Counted from the first letter of the stretch, positions 1 to 10,104 are shown. The stretch: DNA of 64,000 bases from Neoluteolibacter marinus (GCF_014904755.1 NZ_JACZFQ010000090.1:1-64000), one strand, 5' to 3'. The notes: generated by a model not told the origin, from the sequence alone. Numbers and translations are program-made.

Positions 1-2
1 AG

Positions 3-1670
3 GCGAAAAACATCGGCGACAGCAGCGCGAGCCTGGAAGAACGGGTGCGCTCGTATTTGGACTCGAACTGCGCGCAATGCCACCGGCCGGGAGGGGTGCG
101 AGCGTTCTTCGACGCGCGCTTCACGACGCCGCTCAACGAGCAGCAGCTGATCCGCGGTGCGGTGGAGGCGCCGCTCAGCGGCCCCGGCGACCGGGTGATC
201 GTGCCCGGGGACCTGGCGGGGTCGGTGCTGCGGGTTCGTCACGGGACGACGGGATCGGTGAAGATGCCGCCGGTGGCGAAGAACCAGGTGGACGAAGCGG
301 CGGCGGGGGTGATCGCGGAGTGGATCCTGTCGCTGCCCGACGCGCCGGCGGTGAGCCTGGAAGCACCGCCATCGGCGGGCGGGCCGTTCGAGGTCGCCGT
401 GCACTTCTCGGAGCCGGTCAGCGGCTTGAGCGCGGATGATTTCGTGGTGAGCGGGGGAACGGCGGAAAACCTGAGCGGCGGTGGTGCCGACTACACGTTC
501 ACCGTGGTCCCGGCGGGATTCGGAGAGGTCGTCATCCAGCTGCCGGCCGGCCGGGTGCAGGGTGCGGGTGAAGGCAACTTCGCGTCCGCGGAGCTGCGGG
601 TGGGAGTGGTCGATCCGGATCTCCTGGCCTGGCTGAAGCTTGATGAAGGCAGCGGCAACTCGGCCAACGACAGTTCACCGCATGAGACTCATGGCACCCT
701 GGTCGGGATGGAGCCGGAGGATTGGACGACGGGCCGGATCGGCGGCGGCCTGCATTTCGACGACAGCGACGAGCGGGTGACCTTGCCGAATGTCGCGCCC
801 GGGGATTTCACCCTTTCGTTCTGGATGCGCACCAGCCGCCCCTTCACCACCACCGACACCCCGTCCGGCGGTCTCGCCATCGCGGCGGCGGACAGCCCGG
901 GGGCCCGCAACGACTTCATGATCACCGGCACCCGCGGCGGCGGGGTGAACCGGATTTCCTTCCAGACCGGTCATGCCGACCAGTCCCCGAACACGGCCTT
1001 GCACGGCACCGTCGAGGTCAGCACCGGGGAGTGGGTCCATGTCGCCGTGACGCGGGCGCGGGCCACCGGAGAGATGCAGCTTTTCATCAACGGCCAGTTC
1101 GACGGATCGATCGCCGGCGGCAGCGATTTCCTCGATTCCAATCCGGTGCTGTCGCTCGGCGGCAATCCTGCCGGTGCCGCGGTCAGCTTCGAAGGGGACC
1201 TCGATCAGTTCCGCATCCACTCGCGGGTGCTGTCGGCGGGGGAGATCGAAGCCCTTTCCCAGGAGACCGGCGCGGTGGCGCCCTACCTCGCCTGGCTGGA
1301 GGAATGGCTGCCGGGCCTGAGCCACCTGCACGGGATGGATCTCGACATCGAGCACGACGGCCAGAGCAACTTCGCGGAGTTCGCCTTCGGCGGCGATCCC
1401 TTGCGCCCGAACGTCTTCCCGATGCCGCTCGAGCGGGCGGCGGACGGCCGGGTGACGCTGAGCTTCACCGCCCGCAAGGCGCCCGCCGGGGCGGTCTATC
1501 AGGTTCAGGTCGGCGACGACCTCAGCACCTGGGAGGACGCCGATCCGGGCATCACGGACGTGATCCGCGAGGACTACCCGGGGACGGACTACGAGAGGGT
1601 GACGGTGACCTACGAGCCGCCCACCGGGGCGGGCACGCGGTTCTTCCGGATCGAGGCGCTGCCGGAGTGA
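3..1670 (+). CDS. Secreted cytochrome c / LamG protein, 5' end outside window
   Basis: The frame is open from the first bases, so the GTG at 45 is internal and the gene starts upstream of the window. Near the visible N-terminus is a c-type heme motif CAQCH, followed by a cytochrome-like stretch that ends in a predicted Met-containing KMPP segment. An Ig-like segment with the wording SGLSADDFVVSGGTA follows. A LamG/concanavalin-like domain then spans roughly residues 200-400 of the visible part (LKLDEGSG start, DQFRIHSRVLS end). The C-terminus has a calcium-type DxDxDG segment (DIEHDGQSNFAEF) and a YQVQVGDDLSTW ... FFRIEAL module that recurs in other secreted proteins of this window. Proteins of this build in Verrucomicrobiota are often large exported PQQ/heme dehydrogenases, but the catalytic part, if any, lies outside. 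A role in periplasmic or surface electron transfer linked to carbohydrate binding is inferred. Confidence 0.8.
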   Translation, partial: AKNIGDSSASLEERVRSYLDSNCAQCHRPGGVRAFFDARFTTPLNEQQLIRGAVEAPLSGPGDRVIVPGDLAGSVLRVRHGTTGSVKMPPVAKNQVDEAAAGVIAEWILSLPDAPAVSLEAPPSAGGPFEVAVHFSEPVSGLSADDFVVSGGTAENLSGGGADYTFTVVPAGFGEVVIQLPAGRVQGAGEGNFASAELRVGVVDPDLLAWLKLDEGSGNSANDSSPHETHGTLVGMEPEDWTTGRIGGGLHFDDSDERVTLPNVAPGDFTLSFWMRTSRPFTTTDTPSGGLAIAAADSPGARNDFMITGTRGGGVNRISFQTGHADQSPNTALHGTVEVSTGEWVHVAVTRARATGEMQLFINGQFDGSIAGGSDFLDSNPVLSLGGNPAGAAVSFEGDLDQFRIHSRVLSAGEIEALSQETGAVAPYLAWLEEWLPGLSHLHGMDLDIEHDGQSNFAEFAFGGDPLRPNVFPMPLERAADGRVTLSFTARKAPAGAVYQVQVGDDLSTWEDADPGITDVIREDYPGTDYERVTVTYEPPTGAGTRFFRIEALPE

Positions 1671-1733
1671 AATCCCCGCGAGGGCTTGCATTTGAGGTTT
1701 GGAATTTGGTCGACCCGGTTCCACGCTGCCCCC

Positions 1734-2096
1734 GTGTTCCAGATCGTTTTCAACGAAATCAGTGCGGCCGAGATTTCCCGCCTCGACACCCTCGAACAGC
1801 TCGAGCTGCTCGATGAGTTCAAGGTCACCGAAAAGGACCTGGAAGACTTCGACGGCGAGCGCTTCGGCCGGATCGAGCGCGACGGGCGGACTTTGTACCG
1901 CTTCCGGGCCAAGGACTGGCGCTTCTATTTCGAGGTCAAGGAGGGGGTGGTGATCGTTCACCGGGTGCTGCACAAGGGCACCTTCACCGACTTCGCCTTC
2001 CGTTCGAAGATCCCGATGGCCGAGGACGAGGAGCTGGCCAAGTCGAAGCACTTCTGGAAGCTCATCGACGAAGGCCGTGCGGCGCGGCGCCTTTGA
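1734..2096 (+). CDS. RelE/ParE-like small protein, orphan
   Basis: A 120-residue protein if the GTG at 1734 is used; a TTG at 1686 gives 136 residues but its extra N-terminus looks unlike the family. The chain has the compact alpha/beta layout of RelE-type toxins: two helices rich in Leu/Glu, then strands containing GRTLYRFRAKDWRFYFEV and GVVIVHRVLHKGTF, which resemble the 'LR...DYRVIYEV...VLRVGHR' strands of RelE/ParE. The C-terminus adds a helix rich in charged residues (AEDEELAKSKHFWKLIDEG), longer than in classic RelE. No antitoxin-like gene lies next to it: upstream is the cytochrome/LamG gene, downstream a TPR membrane protein. It may be a domesticated housekeeping relative rather than a toxin. 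The family call is by eye. Confidence 0.6.
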   Translation: MFQIVFNEISAAEISRLDTLEQLELLDEFKVTEKDLEDFDGERFGRIERDGRTLYRFRAKDWRFYFEVKEGVVIVHRVLHKGTFTDFAFRSKIPMAEDEELAKSKHFWKLIDEGRAARRL

Positions 2097-2174
2097 GACG
2101 GGCCTTTCCGATCCGGCTCCTGTCCGATTTTGTGCTTCCCGCGGGGCGCGCCGCATTGATTAGTCTTTCGACAT

Positions 2175-2858
2175 ATGAAGTGGGGCATCTATGCGGTGAT
2201 GGCGATCGTGGTGGCGTTCTCCTGGATGAAGTTCATCGATTCGGGGAAAAAGATCGAGGAGGACAAGGTGGCGCTTCAGGAAATGAAGTACGCCGACGAG
2301 CCGGAGGACGACATCAAGAGCTTTCAGGCCGACATCGAGGGACGTGAAGGGGAGAAGGTCTTCGTGGGGATCCTGCTGGCATTCCTGACCGCCGGCCTGG
2401 TGGGGATCGTTTTCGTCATCCACGTGCTGCCGGCAATCGCCCAGCGTTTCACCCACGCCGTCTACGACAGCGCCGAGATGGTCGAGCAGGACGCGATGCA
2501 CAACGCCCGCGCCAAGGTCGCGCAAGGGGACTGGGAAGGGGCCATCGAGGAGTTCCGGGCCGCCGCCGCGGAGGATCCGCTCAACCGCGTCCCGTATGTC
2601 GAGATTTCGAAGATCCAGATCGAGCACCTGGAAGATGTCCAAGGAGCGGTGCAGACGCTGCGCCACGCGATCGAGGACCAGGAGTGGCAGGAGAACGATG
2701 CCGCCTACCTGATGTTCCGCCTGGCGGAGATCTACGAGACCCAGCTGGAAGACCACGCTTCGGCGGGGACGATCATGCAGCAGGTCATCGAGCAATTCCC
2801 GGAATCCCGTCACTCGGCCAACGCCCGCCACAAGCTCCGCGAGTGGGGCATGGCCTGA
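2175..2858 (+). CDS. Membrane-anchored TPR protein
   Basis: A 227-residue protein. An N-terminal hydrophobic segment (about residues 4-20) is followed by a charged linker and a second membrane segment at about residues 58-82 (GILLAFLTAGLVGIVFVIHV). The rest is soluble and helical and reads as tetratricopeptide-like repeats: AKVAQGDWEGAIEEFRAAA, then VPYVEISKIQIEHLEDVQGA, then AAYLMFRLAEIYETQLEDHA and a closing PESRHSANARHKLREWG, typical of the last TPR in bacterial tol-pal/BamD-like proteins. It ends 4 nt before comEC on the same strand, so the two are probably co-transcribed. Its role is unknown; TPR proteins usually act as scaffolds for protein complexes. Confidence 0.75.
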   Translation: MKWGIYAVMAIVVAFSWMKFIDSGKKIEEDKVALQEMKYADEPEDDIKSFQADIEGREGEKVFVGILLAFLTAGLVGIVFVIHVLPAIAQRFTHAVYDSAEMVEQDAMHNARAKVAQGDWEGAIEEFRAAAAEDPLNRVPYVEISKIQIEHLEDVQGAVQTLRHAIEDQEWQENDAAYLMFRLAEIYETQLEDHASAGTIMQQVIEQFPESRHSANARHKLREWGMA

Positions 2859-2862
2859 TCCG

Positions 2863-5118
2863 ATGAGGGCAGGGCTCCGCCAGACGGTGGAGCGCCACCC
2901 GCTGCTCTGGGCCGCGGTTCTGGCGGTCGCAGCGGTGGTGGCGGCCGACGGCAAGGTGATCGCGGGATCGCTGGCGGCTGCCATTGTCCTGGGACTGTTC
3001 CTGGTGGCCGGCCGGCCACGGGTGGCGATCTCGGCCATGCTCTGCGCGGCTGCGGCGGCCGGCTTGCATGGCTGGCGGACGATGCCGCAGGACGCCGCGC
3101 GGCGTTGGATCGAGGCCGATCGCAGCCATCCCGCGAAAGTGGTGGCGCAGGTGATTTCCGAGCCACGGTCGTCCGGCCACGGCTGGTCTGCGCTGGTGGT
3201 ACTCCGCGATGGCGGCGTGCCCGGCAAGGTCTGGTGGCGGGGTGGCGGGCCGCCGGCGGCACGCGGCGAGACCATCGAGGCACGCGGCCGCTTCGTGCCG
3301 GTGCCACCGCCGCGGAATCCGGGCGAGTTCGACTTGGAAGATTGGCTCCACCGCCAGGGAGCCTGGGGCGTGTTCGAAGCGCAAGGCGTGGCGAGGTCCG
3401 TGGCGGCGCCGCCCTTTGTCGACCGGATGGCGCAGCGGTGGCGGGCGCGCTTTCGCCGCGCGGTGACGACAGGGCTGGATCCCGCAAGCCGCGAGGCGGC
3501 GGTGATCCGGGCGATGGTGCTGGGGGAGAATCCGGACGATGACGACGCCCTGATCGAATCCTACCGGTCGAGCGGGACCCTCCATGTGTTCTCGGTCAGC
3601 GGCATGCACGTGGCGATGGTCGGGGCGGTGGTGTGGCTGGTCCTGCGCTGCCTGAGGGTGCCGCGGCGGCCGGCGGTGGTGGTGATCCTGCTGGCGATGC
3701 TCGGCTACGCCTGGATCACCGGGATGAAGCCGCCGGCGACGCGGGCGGTGACCATGGCCGGGGTGCTCCTCGCCGCTTTCCTGGTGCGCCGGCGGCCGGA
3801 CCTGCTCAATGCGCTGGGCCTGGCCCTGTTGATCACGCTGATGGCGGACGGGCACTTGATCTTCCGGGCCGGCGTCCAGCTTTCGTTCGGCGTGGTGCTG
3901 GCGATCGGACTGGGCATGAAGGCGGCCACCGGATGGTTTGCGGTGATCGAACGGAAGGAGCCCTACTTGCCGCTGTCCCTTTATGGCAGGTGGCGGGCGG
4001 CGTGGCTGGACCTGCGCCGCAAGGTGGCCGCGGGCTTGGGGGCGTCGTCCGCCGCGAGCATCGGGTCGCTGCCGCTGACGCTTTGGCACTTCGGTTTCGT
4101 CGCACCCATTTCGGTGCTGGCGAGCCCGCTGATCGGGCTGCCGGTCTTCATCTTGATGGCCCTGGCGTTGCTCGCGGCATTGCTGGCGCCGCTGTCGGCT
4201 GTTGGCCCGCGGATCAACCGGGTGAATGCCGGGGTCGCCTGGACCTGCACCGCCGTTGCCGAGGGTTTTGCCGCCGTGCCGGGTGGCAACTTCGCGATTC
4301 CTCTCGGGCGGCCGGCGGACGATTTCCTGATCGTCTACGACGTGGGCTACGGTGGCGGGGCGGCTTGCCTCCATGACGACGGATCCAGCGTGCTGTTCGA
4401 TACCGGCAGCCAGCCGGGCTTCCGCAGGTCGGTGCTGCCCTCACTGCGGCGGATGGCCCTGCTCCCGGAGAGCCTGGTCCTGAGCCACCCGGAAAGCGGT
4501 CACGTGGGAGGTGCGGTCGAAGCGCTGGATGCGCTACCGCTGCGGCAGGTCTTGATGCCGGTGGAGCGATCGCGCAGTTCGACTTTCCGACGACTGGAAG
4601 CAGCGACGGCGGAGCGGCGGGTGGCGACAACGGTCGGGCGGGAAGGTGAGTTCTACCGCATCTCCGACGAGGCGCGCCTCGAGGTGATCCACGCGCCTGA
4701 TCCGCGGGATTGGAGCGCGGTGGCCGATGAACGGGTAATGGTCGTGCGGCTTCACTGGCACGGCTGGCGGATCCTGTTCACCAGCGATGCCGGGCTGGCG
4801 ACCGAGCGGGCGATGATGGAAAGCGGCCGCGACTTGCGGGCGGATGTCATCGTGGCCGGACGTCATCGGCACGACGGCTCGCTGGGCGATGACTTCCTGG
4901 CGGCGGTGAAGCCGCGGGCGATCGTCGTCACCCACGCAGATCACCCTCCGCAGGAACGCGTGCCGGACAACTGGGTCGAGGCGTGCGGGAGGGCCGGCAT
5001 CCACGTCTTTCACCAGGGCCGTGCCGGCGCGGTGACGATCCTGCCGGGCGAGGACGGTGTGTTGGTGCTGCGTGGCTTTCTCGACGGCTCAAGCTTGAGC
5101 TTGCTTCCGCAACCGTAG
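2863..5118 (+). CDS. comEC: ComEC/Rec2-family DNA uptake channel with degenerate beta-lactamase-like domain
   Basis: A 751-residue polytopic membrane protein. The N-terminus has hydrophobic helices and an OB-like DUF4131 region (residues about 70-190, with ARGRFVPVPPPRNPGEFD and WLHRQG). The central competence domain spans roughly residues 215-440 and contains the diagnostic FSVSGMHVAMVGAVV and GMKPPATRA motifs. A C-terminal metallo-beta-lactamase-like domain starts at YDVGYGGG and covers roughly residues 485-745. The family moves single-stranded DNA across the inner membrane during natural transformation. The metal-binding signature, normally HxHxDH, reads SHPESGHVGG (about residues 541-550): the second His and the Asp are gone, and the usual QGD reads YGGG. 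A later HDGS and FTSDAG remain. The channel is probably intact while nuclease activity is doubtful. The 3' end overlaps trmB by 30 nt. Confidence 0.9.
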   Translation: MRAGLRQTVERHPLLWAAVLAVAAVVAADGKVIAGSLAAAIVLGLFLVAGRPRVAISAMLCAAAAAGLHGWRTMPQDAARRWIEADRSHPAKVVAQVISEPRSSGHGWSALVVLRDGGVPGKVWWRGGGPPAARGETIEARGRFVPVPPPRNPGEFDLEDWLHRQGAWGVFEAQGVARSVAAPPFVDRMAQRWRARFRRAVTTGLDPASREAAVIRAMVLGENPDDDDALIESYRSSGTLHVFSVSGMHVAMVGAVVWLVLRCLRVPRRPAVVVILLAMLGYAWITGMKPPATRAVTMAGVLLAAFLVRRRPDLLNALGLALLITLMADGHLIFRAGVQLSFGVVLAIGLGMKAATGWFAVIERKEPYLPLSLYGRWRAAWLDLRRKVAAGLGASSAASIGSLPLTLWHFGFVAPISVLASPLIGLPVFILMALALLAALLAPLSAVGPRINRVNAGVAWTCTAVAEGFAAVPGGNFAIPLGRPADDFLIVYDVGYGGGAACLHDDGSSVLFDTGSQPGFRRSVLPSLRRMALLPESLVLSHPESGHVGGAVEALDALPLRQVLMPVERSRSSTFRRLEAATAERRVATTVGREGEFYRISDEARLEVIHAPDPRDWSAVADERVMVVRLHWHGWRILFTSDAGLATERAMMESGRDLRADVIVAGRHRHDGSLGDDFLAAVKPRAIVVTHADHPPQERVPDNWVEACGRAGIHVFHQGRAGAVTILPGEDGVLVLRGFLDGSSLSLLPQP

Positions 5119-5706
5119 TTGTTGGAGCGATTTGCCCTGGCTCTCCCACAGCAGTTGGAAGTCGGTCTTCGGGTAGAAGAAGGCATCCTCGGGCCATTCC
5201 AAGCGCTCGAACTTGCCGAAGGCGGCAATCTTCTCGCCGGCCCACTCGAAGTATTCGGGATGGTCGGTCTTGAACAGGAACTCGCCGCCCGGCTCAAGCG
5301 TGTCCCACACCGCCTGCAGGAAATCCTGTTGGATCAGGCGGCGGCGATGGTGGCGCAGTTTCGGCCACGGGTCCGGACAGAGCAAATGCAGGCGCGAGAC
5401 CGATGCGCGCGGCAGCAACCATTCGACGGTGTAGCGGCTTTCCAGGCGCAACACGCGGGCGTTGGTCAGGCCGTGTTTGCCGATCTTCTTCGCCACCTTG
5501 CGGACCCGCCCGAGGAGGCGTTCGACGCCGAGGAAGTCGCGCTCCGGATGATGTCCCGCCATCCCCAGCAGGAACCGGCCGTCGCCGCAGCCGAGGTCGA
5601 CTTCCAGCGGCCGGCCGGCGCGGACGATCTCGTCCTTCTCCAAGCGCCGGAAGAAGTCGTCGGGCATGAACTCATGGGGCTCCGGCGGGCGGGCGGGTCG
5701 TTGCAT
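5089..5706 (-). CDS. trmB: tRNA (guanine-N7-)-methyltransferase
   Basis: About 205 residues from the ATG at 5706; an upstream ATG at 5748 adds 14 residues of unlikely sequence. It transfers a methyl group from S-adenosylmethionine to G46 in the variable loop of tRNAs. The SAM-binding motif EVDLGCGDGRFLLGMAGHHPE is followed by the family's FLGVERLLGRVRKVAKK and by the catalytic-region motif HLLCPDPWPKLRHHRRRL, the hallmark 'PDPWPKxRHxKRR' of TrmB. The C-terminal substrate-binding part (GEFLFKTDHPEYF) is complete. The gene is convergent with comEC, their ends overlapping by 30 nt, and diverges from accB with about 170 nt between starts. Confidence 0.95.
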   Translation of the reverse strand: MQRPARPPEPHEFMPDDFFRRLEKDEIVRAGRPLEVDLGCGDGRFLLGMAGHHPERDFLGVERLLGRVRKVAKKIGKHGLTNARVLRLESRYTVEWLLPRASVSRLHLLCPDPWPKLRHHRRRLIQQDFLQAVWDTLEPGGEFLFKTDHPEYFEWAGEKIAAFGKFERLEWPEDAFFYPKTDFQLLWESQGKSLQQLRLRKQAQA

Positions 5707-5880
5707 CCCTGCTTTGCAGCCCGCCGGCCGCCCGCGTGGCAAGTCCAATCCTCGGGAACTTCGCCGCCGACGACCGGGTTCCCGCTTGACGCTCTTTCGA
5801 CCCCTTACCTAGCCTCCGCAATCGTAGCGGTCGCCGCGCCGGGCAGGCTGCTTTTCCCAATCGCACACTCTCGCACCATC

Positions 5881-6348
5881 GTGGACCTCAAGGAAATCCG
5901 CAAGATCGTCGAGCTCATGAACGAGCACGACCTCACCCTCTTCGACATGTCGAAGGAAGGCTTTCACCTGAAACTCCGCAAGGGGCCCGACCTCGACTCG
6001 ATGCGCGGGCTGCTTGCCAGCATGCCCGCCCCGGCCGCCGCCTACGCCGCTCCAGCCGCTGCCCCGGCACCTGCCGCGGCAGCATCCGCGCCGGCGTCCC
6101 CGGCCGGCGAGGAAGGGGTGGCGATCACCTCGCCGATGGTTGGCACGTTCTACCGCAAGCCCGGCCCGGATTCACCGGAGTTCGTGAATGTCGGCGATGT
6201 GGTCAGCGAGGGCCAGGTCGTCTGCATCATCGAGGCGATGAAGGTGATGAACGAGATCAAGGCCGAGAAGTCGGGCACGATCACTTCCATCCTGGTGGAC
6301 GACGGCACCCCGGTTCAATTCGGCGACGCCCTGTTCCGCATCAAGTGA
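5881..6348 (+). CDS. accB: Biotin carboxyl carrier protein of acetyl-CoA carboxylase
   Basis: 155 residues from the GTG at 5881, which gives the standard N-terminus (DLKEIRKIVELMNEHDLTLF); the open frame further upstream is antisense to trmB. The layout is canonical: an N-terminal helical region, an Ala/Pro-rich flexible hinge at about residues 47-78, and a C-terminal biotinyl domain starting at ITSPMVGTFYRKPGP. The biotin attachment motif EAMKVMNE is intact, with the acceptor lysine at about residue 121. In the cytoplasm it carries biotin between AccC and the carboxyltransferase in the first committed step of fatty acid synthesis. accC follows after 54 nt on the same strand, the usual accBC operon. 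Confidence 0.96.
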   Translation: MDLKEIRKIVELMNEHDLTLFDMSKEGFHLKLRKGPDLDSMRGLLASMPAPAAAYAAPAAAPAPAAAASAPASPAGEEGVAITSPMVGTFYRKPGPDSPEFVNVGDVVSEGQVVCIIEAMKVMNEIKAEKSGTITSILVDDGTPVQFGDALFRIK

Positions 6349-6402
6349 GCTTGAGGTTTTCACTGCAGGAGCCCTCCCGCTGACAGCCCGCAACCAATTC
6401 CC

Positions 6403-7755
<1,353 letters not shown>

Positions 7756-7804
7756 AGGAGTGGTTCCGGATGTGGCCAGCCGGCGAAGCGATCGCTTTCA
7801 CCCG

Positions 7805-8452
7805 ATGACCCTCGCTGGTCAGCTTTATGCCATTCTCGATCTGGGCTACGTCCCGGCCGAGGCTGCCGCGGAGGTAACCCGGGCCTTGCTTGCCGGTGGC
7901 GCCGGTCTCCTCCAGCTCCGCGCCAAGGGGCATCCGCCGGAAGAGATCGAAGCCCTCGCTTGCCAGCTGTTGCCGCTTTGCCGAGCCGCAGGGGTTCCCT
8001 TCATCGTCAACGATTACCCGGACATTGCTGCCCGCGTCGGGGCGGATGGGGTTCACATCGGCCAGGACGACGGCGCGCTGGCTCCGGTTCGCGAGGTGAT
8101 GGGCCCCGGAAAGATCATCGGCCGCTCGACCCACTCGCCCATGCAGGCGCGAGCTGCGCTCGAAGAGGGATTCGACTACATCGGGTTCGGACCGCTTTTC
8201 CCGACGCCTACCAAATTGGGTCGACCCGGCATCGGTCTTTCCGACATCGCCGCGGTTCAGTCCGAGGTCGGCCGCGAGATCCCGGTCTTCTGCATCGGCG
8301 GTATCAAGCGCGATAACCTGCCCGAAGTTCTTTCCGCCGGAGCTCGCAACGTCGTCATCGTCTCCGACCTCCTCACCGCTCCGGACGTCCAGATCGCCAC
8401 TCGTCAGGTATCGCAAGCCATCGCTGCCGCGTCACTGGCCGGGGATCGCTGA
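7805..8452 (+). CDS. thiE: Thiamine phosphate synthase (ThiE/TenI family)
   Basis: 215 residues from the ATG at 7805; the open frame upstream overlaps accC. It is a TIM-barrel protein that would join HMP-pyrophosphate and thiazole phosphate to thiamine phosphate. Family motifs are in order: LLQLRAKGHPPEEI (substrate pyrophosphate region), PFIVNDYPDIAARVGADGVH, the conserved HIGQDD, IIGRSTHSPMQARAA, GFDYIGFGPLFPTPTK with the GPxFPTxTK loop, and the terminal CIGGI phosphate-binding loop. Only ThiE and its TenI-like relatives (thiazole tautomerase) fit, and this window alone cannot separate them fully. GPLFPTPTK with retained HIGQDD favours a functional synthase-like protein. A PfkB kinase follows 62 nt downstream. 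Confidence 0.88.
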   Translation: MTLAGQLYAILDLGYVPAEAAAEVTRALLAGGAGLLQLRAKGHPPEEIEALACQLLPLCRAAGVPFIVNDYPDIAARVGADGVHIGQDDGALAPVREVMGPGKIIGRSTHSPMQARAALEEGFDYIGFGPLFPTPTKLGRPGIGLSDIAAVQSEVGREIPVFCIGGIKRDNLPEVLSAGARNVVIVSDLLTAPDVQIATRQVSQAIAAASLAGDR

Positions 8453-8514
8453 TCAGTTGGCACTTTCCCTCCTTGGCGCTTGGCACCCGCCAACGGCGTC
8501 TTCAGCTTCGCTCC

Positions 8515-9450
8515 ATGCCCGCCTCGCTTCCCATTGTCGTCGGAGGAACCATCGCCATCGACAACGTCAAGACGCCCTTTGCCGACGAGACCGAACTGCT
8601 CGGTGGTTCCGCGGCCTACGCCGCCCTCGCGGCTTCGTTTTATGCCGAAACCGTCCATTTGGTCGGCATCATCGGCAAGGACTTCCCGGCCCGCCATCTC
8701 GACATGCTGGAAGCACGGGGAATCTCGCTTGAAGGCGTCGAACGGTCCTCCGGTGATTCCTTCACCTGGTCCGGCGAGTATTTCAACAACATGAACGAGC
8801 GCACTACCCACCGTGTCGGCCTCAACGTCCTGGAGAGCTGGAAGGTGAAGGTTCACACGTCTTCCTCCGCCGCACCCATCGTGGTCTTGGCCAATATGTC
8901 GCCGGACAACCAGCTCGAGATGCTGGAGCAGTGCCAGGCAGCGGATCGCTTTGTCATTGCCGATACCATGGACCTGTGGATCGAGATCGCCAACGAACGG
9001 CTCCACGACGTCCTCAAGCAAATCGACCTGTTTGTCATCAACGACAGCGAGGCCCGGGAATTCACCGGCACCTCCAACTTGCTCGAAGCGGGTCGCATCC
9101 TCCTCGCAAAGGGCCCGAGGCACGTGGTCATCAAGCTCGGCGAATACGGATCGATGTTCTTTTCGGGGACCGCCGACGACCATGAGTTCTTCCGCGGGCA
9201 CGCTTACCCGATCGAGACCCTGGCCGATCCCACCGGAGCGGGAGACACCTTTCTCGGGGCCCTCGCTGGGTTCCTCGCGGCCAAGGGCTCGACCCAGCCG
9301 GACTTTGACACCCTGCGTCGTGCGGTTGTCCACGGCTCCGTTGTGGCCTCATTCACCTGCGAGGCCTTCTCCACCCGTCGCCTGGAGGCCCTTGAACAAG
9401 CGGACTTGGACTCGCGCATGGAGCATTTCCGGGCGGTGACCGCCTGGTAG
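8515..9450 (+). CDS. PfkB-family carbohydrate/nucleoside kinase
   Basis: 311 residues from the ATG at 8515. It is a ribokinase-fold enzyme that phosphorylates a sugar or nucleoside with ATP. The glycine pair of the N-terminal motif is present (LLGGSAAYAALAASFYAE), and the C-terminal signature DPTGAGDTFLGALAGFLA contains the catalytic Asp and the anion hole. NDSEAREFTG is the usual ATP-lid region. The substrate is not evident; the alternating FNNMNERTTHRVGLN segment is seen in adenosine-kinase-like members of unknown substrate. It is the last gene of the accB-accC-thiE run, followed by a long non-coding stretch. Confidence 0.85.
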   Translation: MPASLPIVVGGTIAIDNVKTPFADETELLGGSAAYAALAASFYAETVHLVGIIGKDFPARHLDMLEARGISLEGVERSSGDSFTWSGEYFNNMNERTTHRVGLNVLESWKVKVHTSSSAAPIVVLANMSPDNQLEMLEQCQAADRFVIADTMDLWIEIANERLHDVLKQIDLFVINDSEAREFTGTSNLLEAGRILLAKGPRHVVIKLGEYGSMFFSGTADDHEFFRGHAYPIETLADPTGAGDTFLGALAGFLAAKGSTQPDFDTLRRAVVHGSVVASFTCEAFSTRRLEALEQADLDSRMEHFRAVTAW

Positions 9451-10104
9451 GTGCCTGGAGGGGGAATCGCTACGCCGTGAAGCGTCGGCGCGATGCTAGG
9501 AGACACCGGAAGCCCTGCTCTTGCGCGTGCCAGTCGCGTGAATGGCGAAGGTTTTTTCAAAATGGCGATCTATGCTCGCTGCTGGCCTGCAACGCCGGGA
9601 ATCTCCGTTGCATCGGATTCCGAATTGGATGGTCGACAACGAAAGTCTTCAACGTGGGCATGTTTCCCCACGAGCGGGGAGAATTGGTCACCAGAAGCCT
9701 GGAATCCGGGCTCGAAACGACATGTTGGCAAACAATCCGGCGTGAATTCTGCGGCTGAGGCACTCCCAGACTGGACCTTCCTGTTTGATTTGGAGCGGGG
9801 CCGCAAAATCGGACATTTTGAAAAAACCAAGCCTCGATCGTCGGGTAAAATCCCGGATTCGAGCGATCAGGAATGAACCCAAGAATGATCTCATTCAATG
9901 CTTCCCCCAATCTCGCAAGTCCCTGAAAACCCGCGTTTAGTCCCCCGTCCAATAATTTCCTTGCGATCCCGACAAGAATCGTCGTCAATGTCTCTTGTGG
10001 ATCAGAAATCCGGTGAAAAACGACGTGGCGTTACGAACGTGCCACCCGCCATCACGGTTTTTTGCTCGACGAAAACCAAAACCGTACCTAAACCCAACCT
10101 CGTC
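9451..10104. other. Long AT-richer intergenic region without a convincing gene
   Basis: About 650 nt between the PfkB kinase and the TIGR02597-type gene. Base composition drops visibly from here on. Short open frames exist on both strands (for example 9477-9758 plus, 9557-9988 minus), but none has a family motif, ribosome-binding site or codon pattern like its neighbours. A short inverted repeat (GTGGC ... GCCAC, about 10024-10043) lies about 60-80 nt before the next start codon. No tRNA, riboswitch or transposon end was recognised. It probably holds the promoter of the next gene, but no clear -35/-10 pair can be named. Confidence 0.5.

Noticed and set aside
9557-9988. Minus-strand open frame of 143 codons and a plus-strand one at 9477-9758 in the long intergenic region
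   Set aside because: They have no family motif, no convincing ribosome-binding site and no codon pattern like real neighbours. A transposase remnant was considered but no motif supports it.
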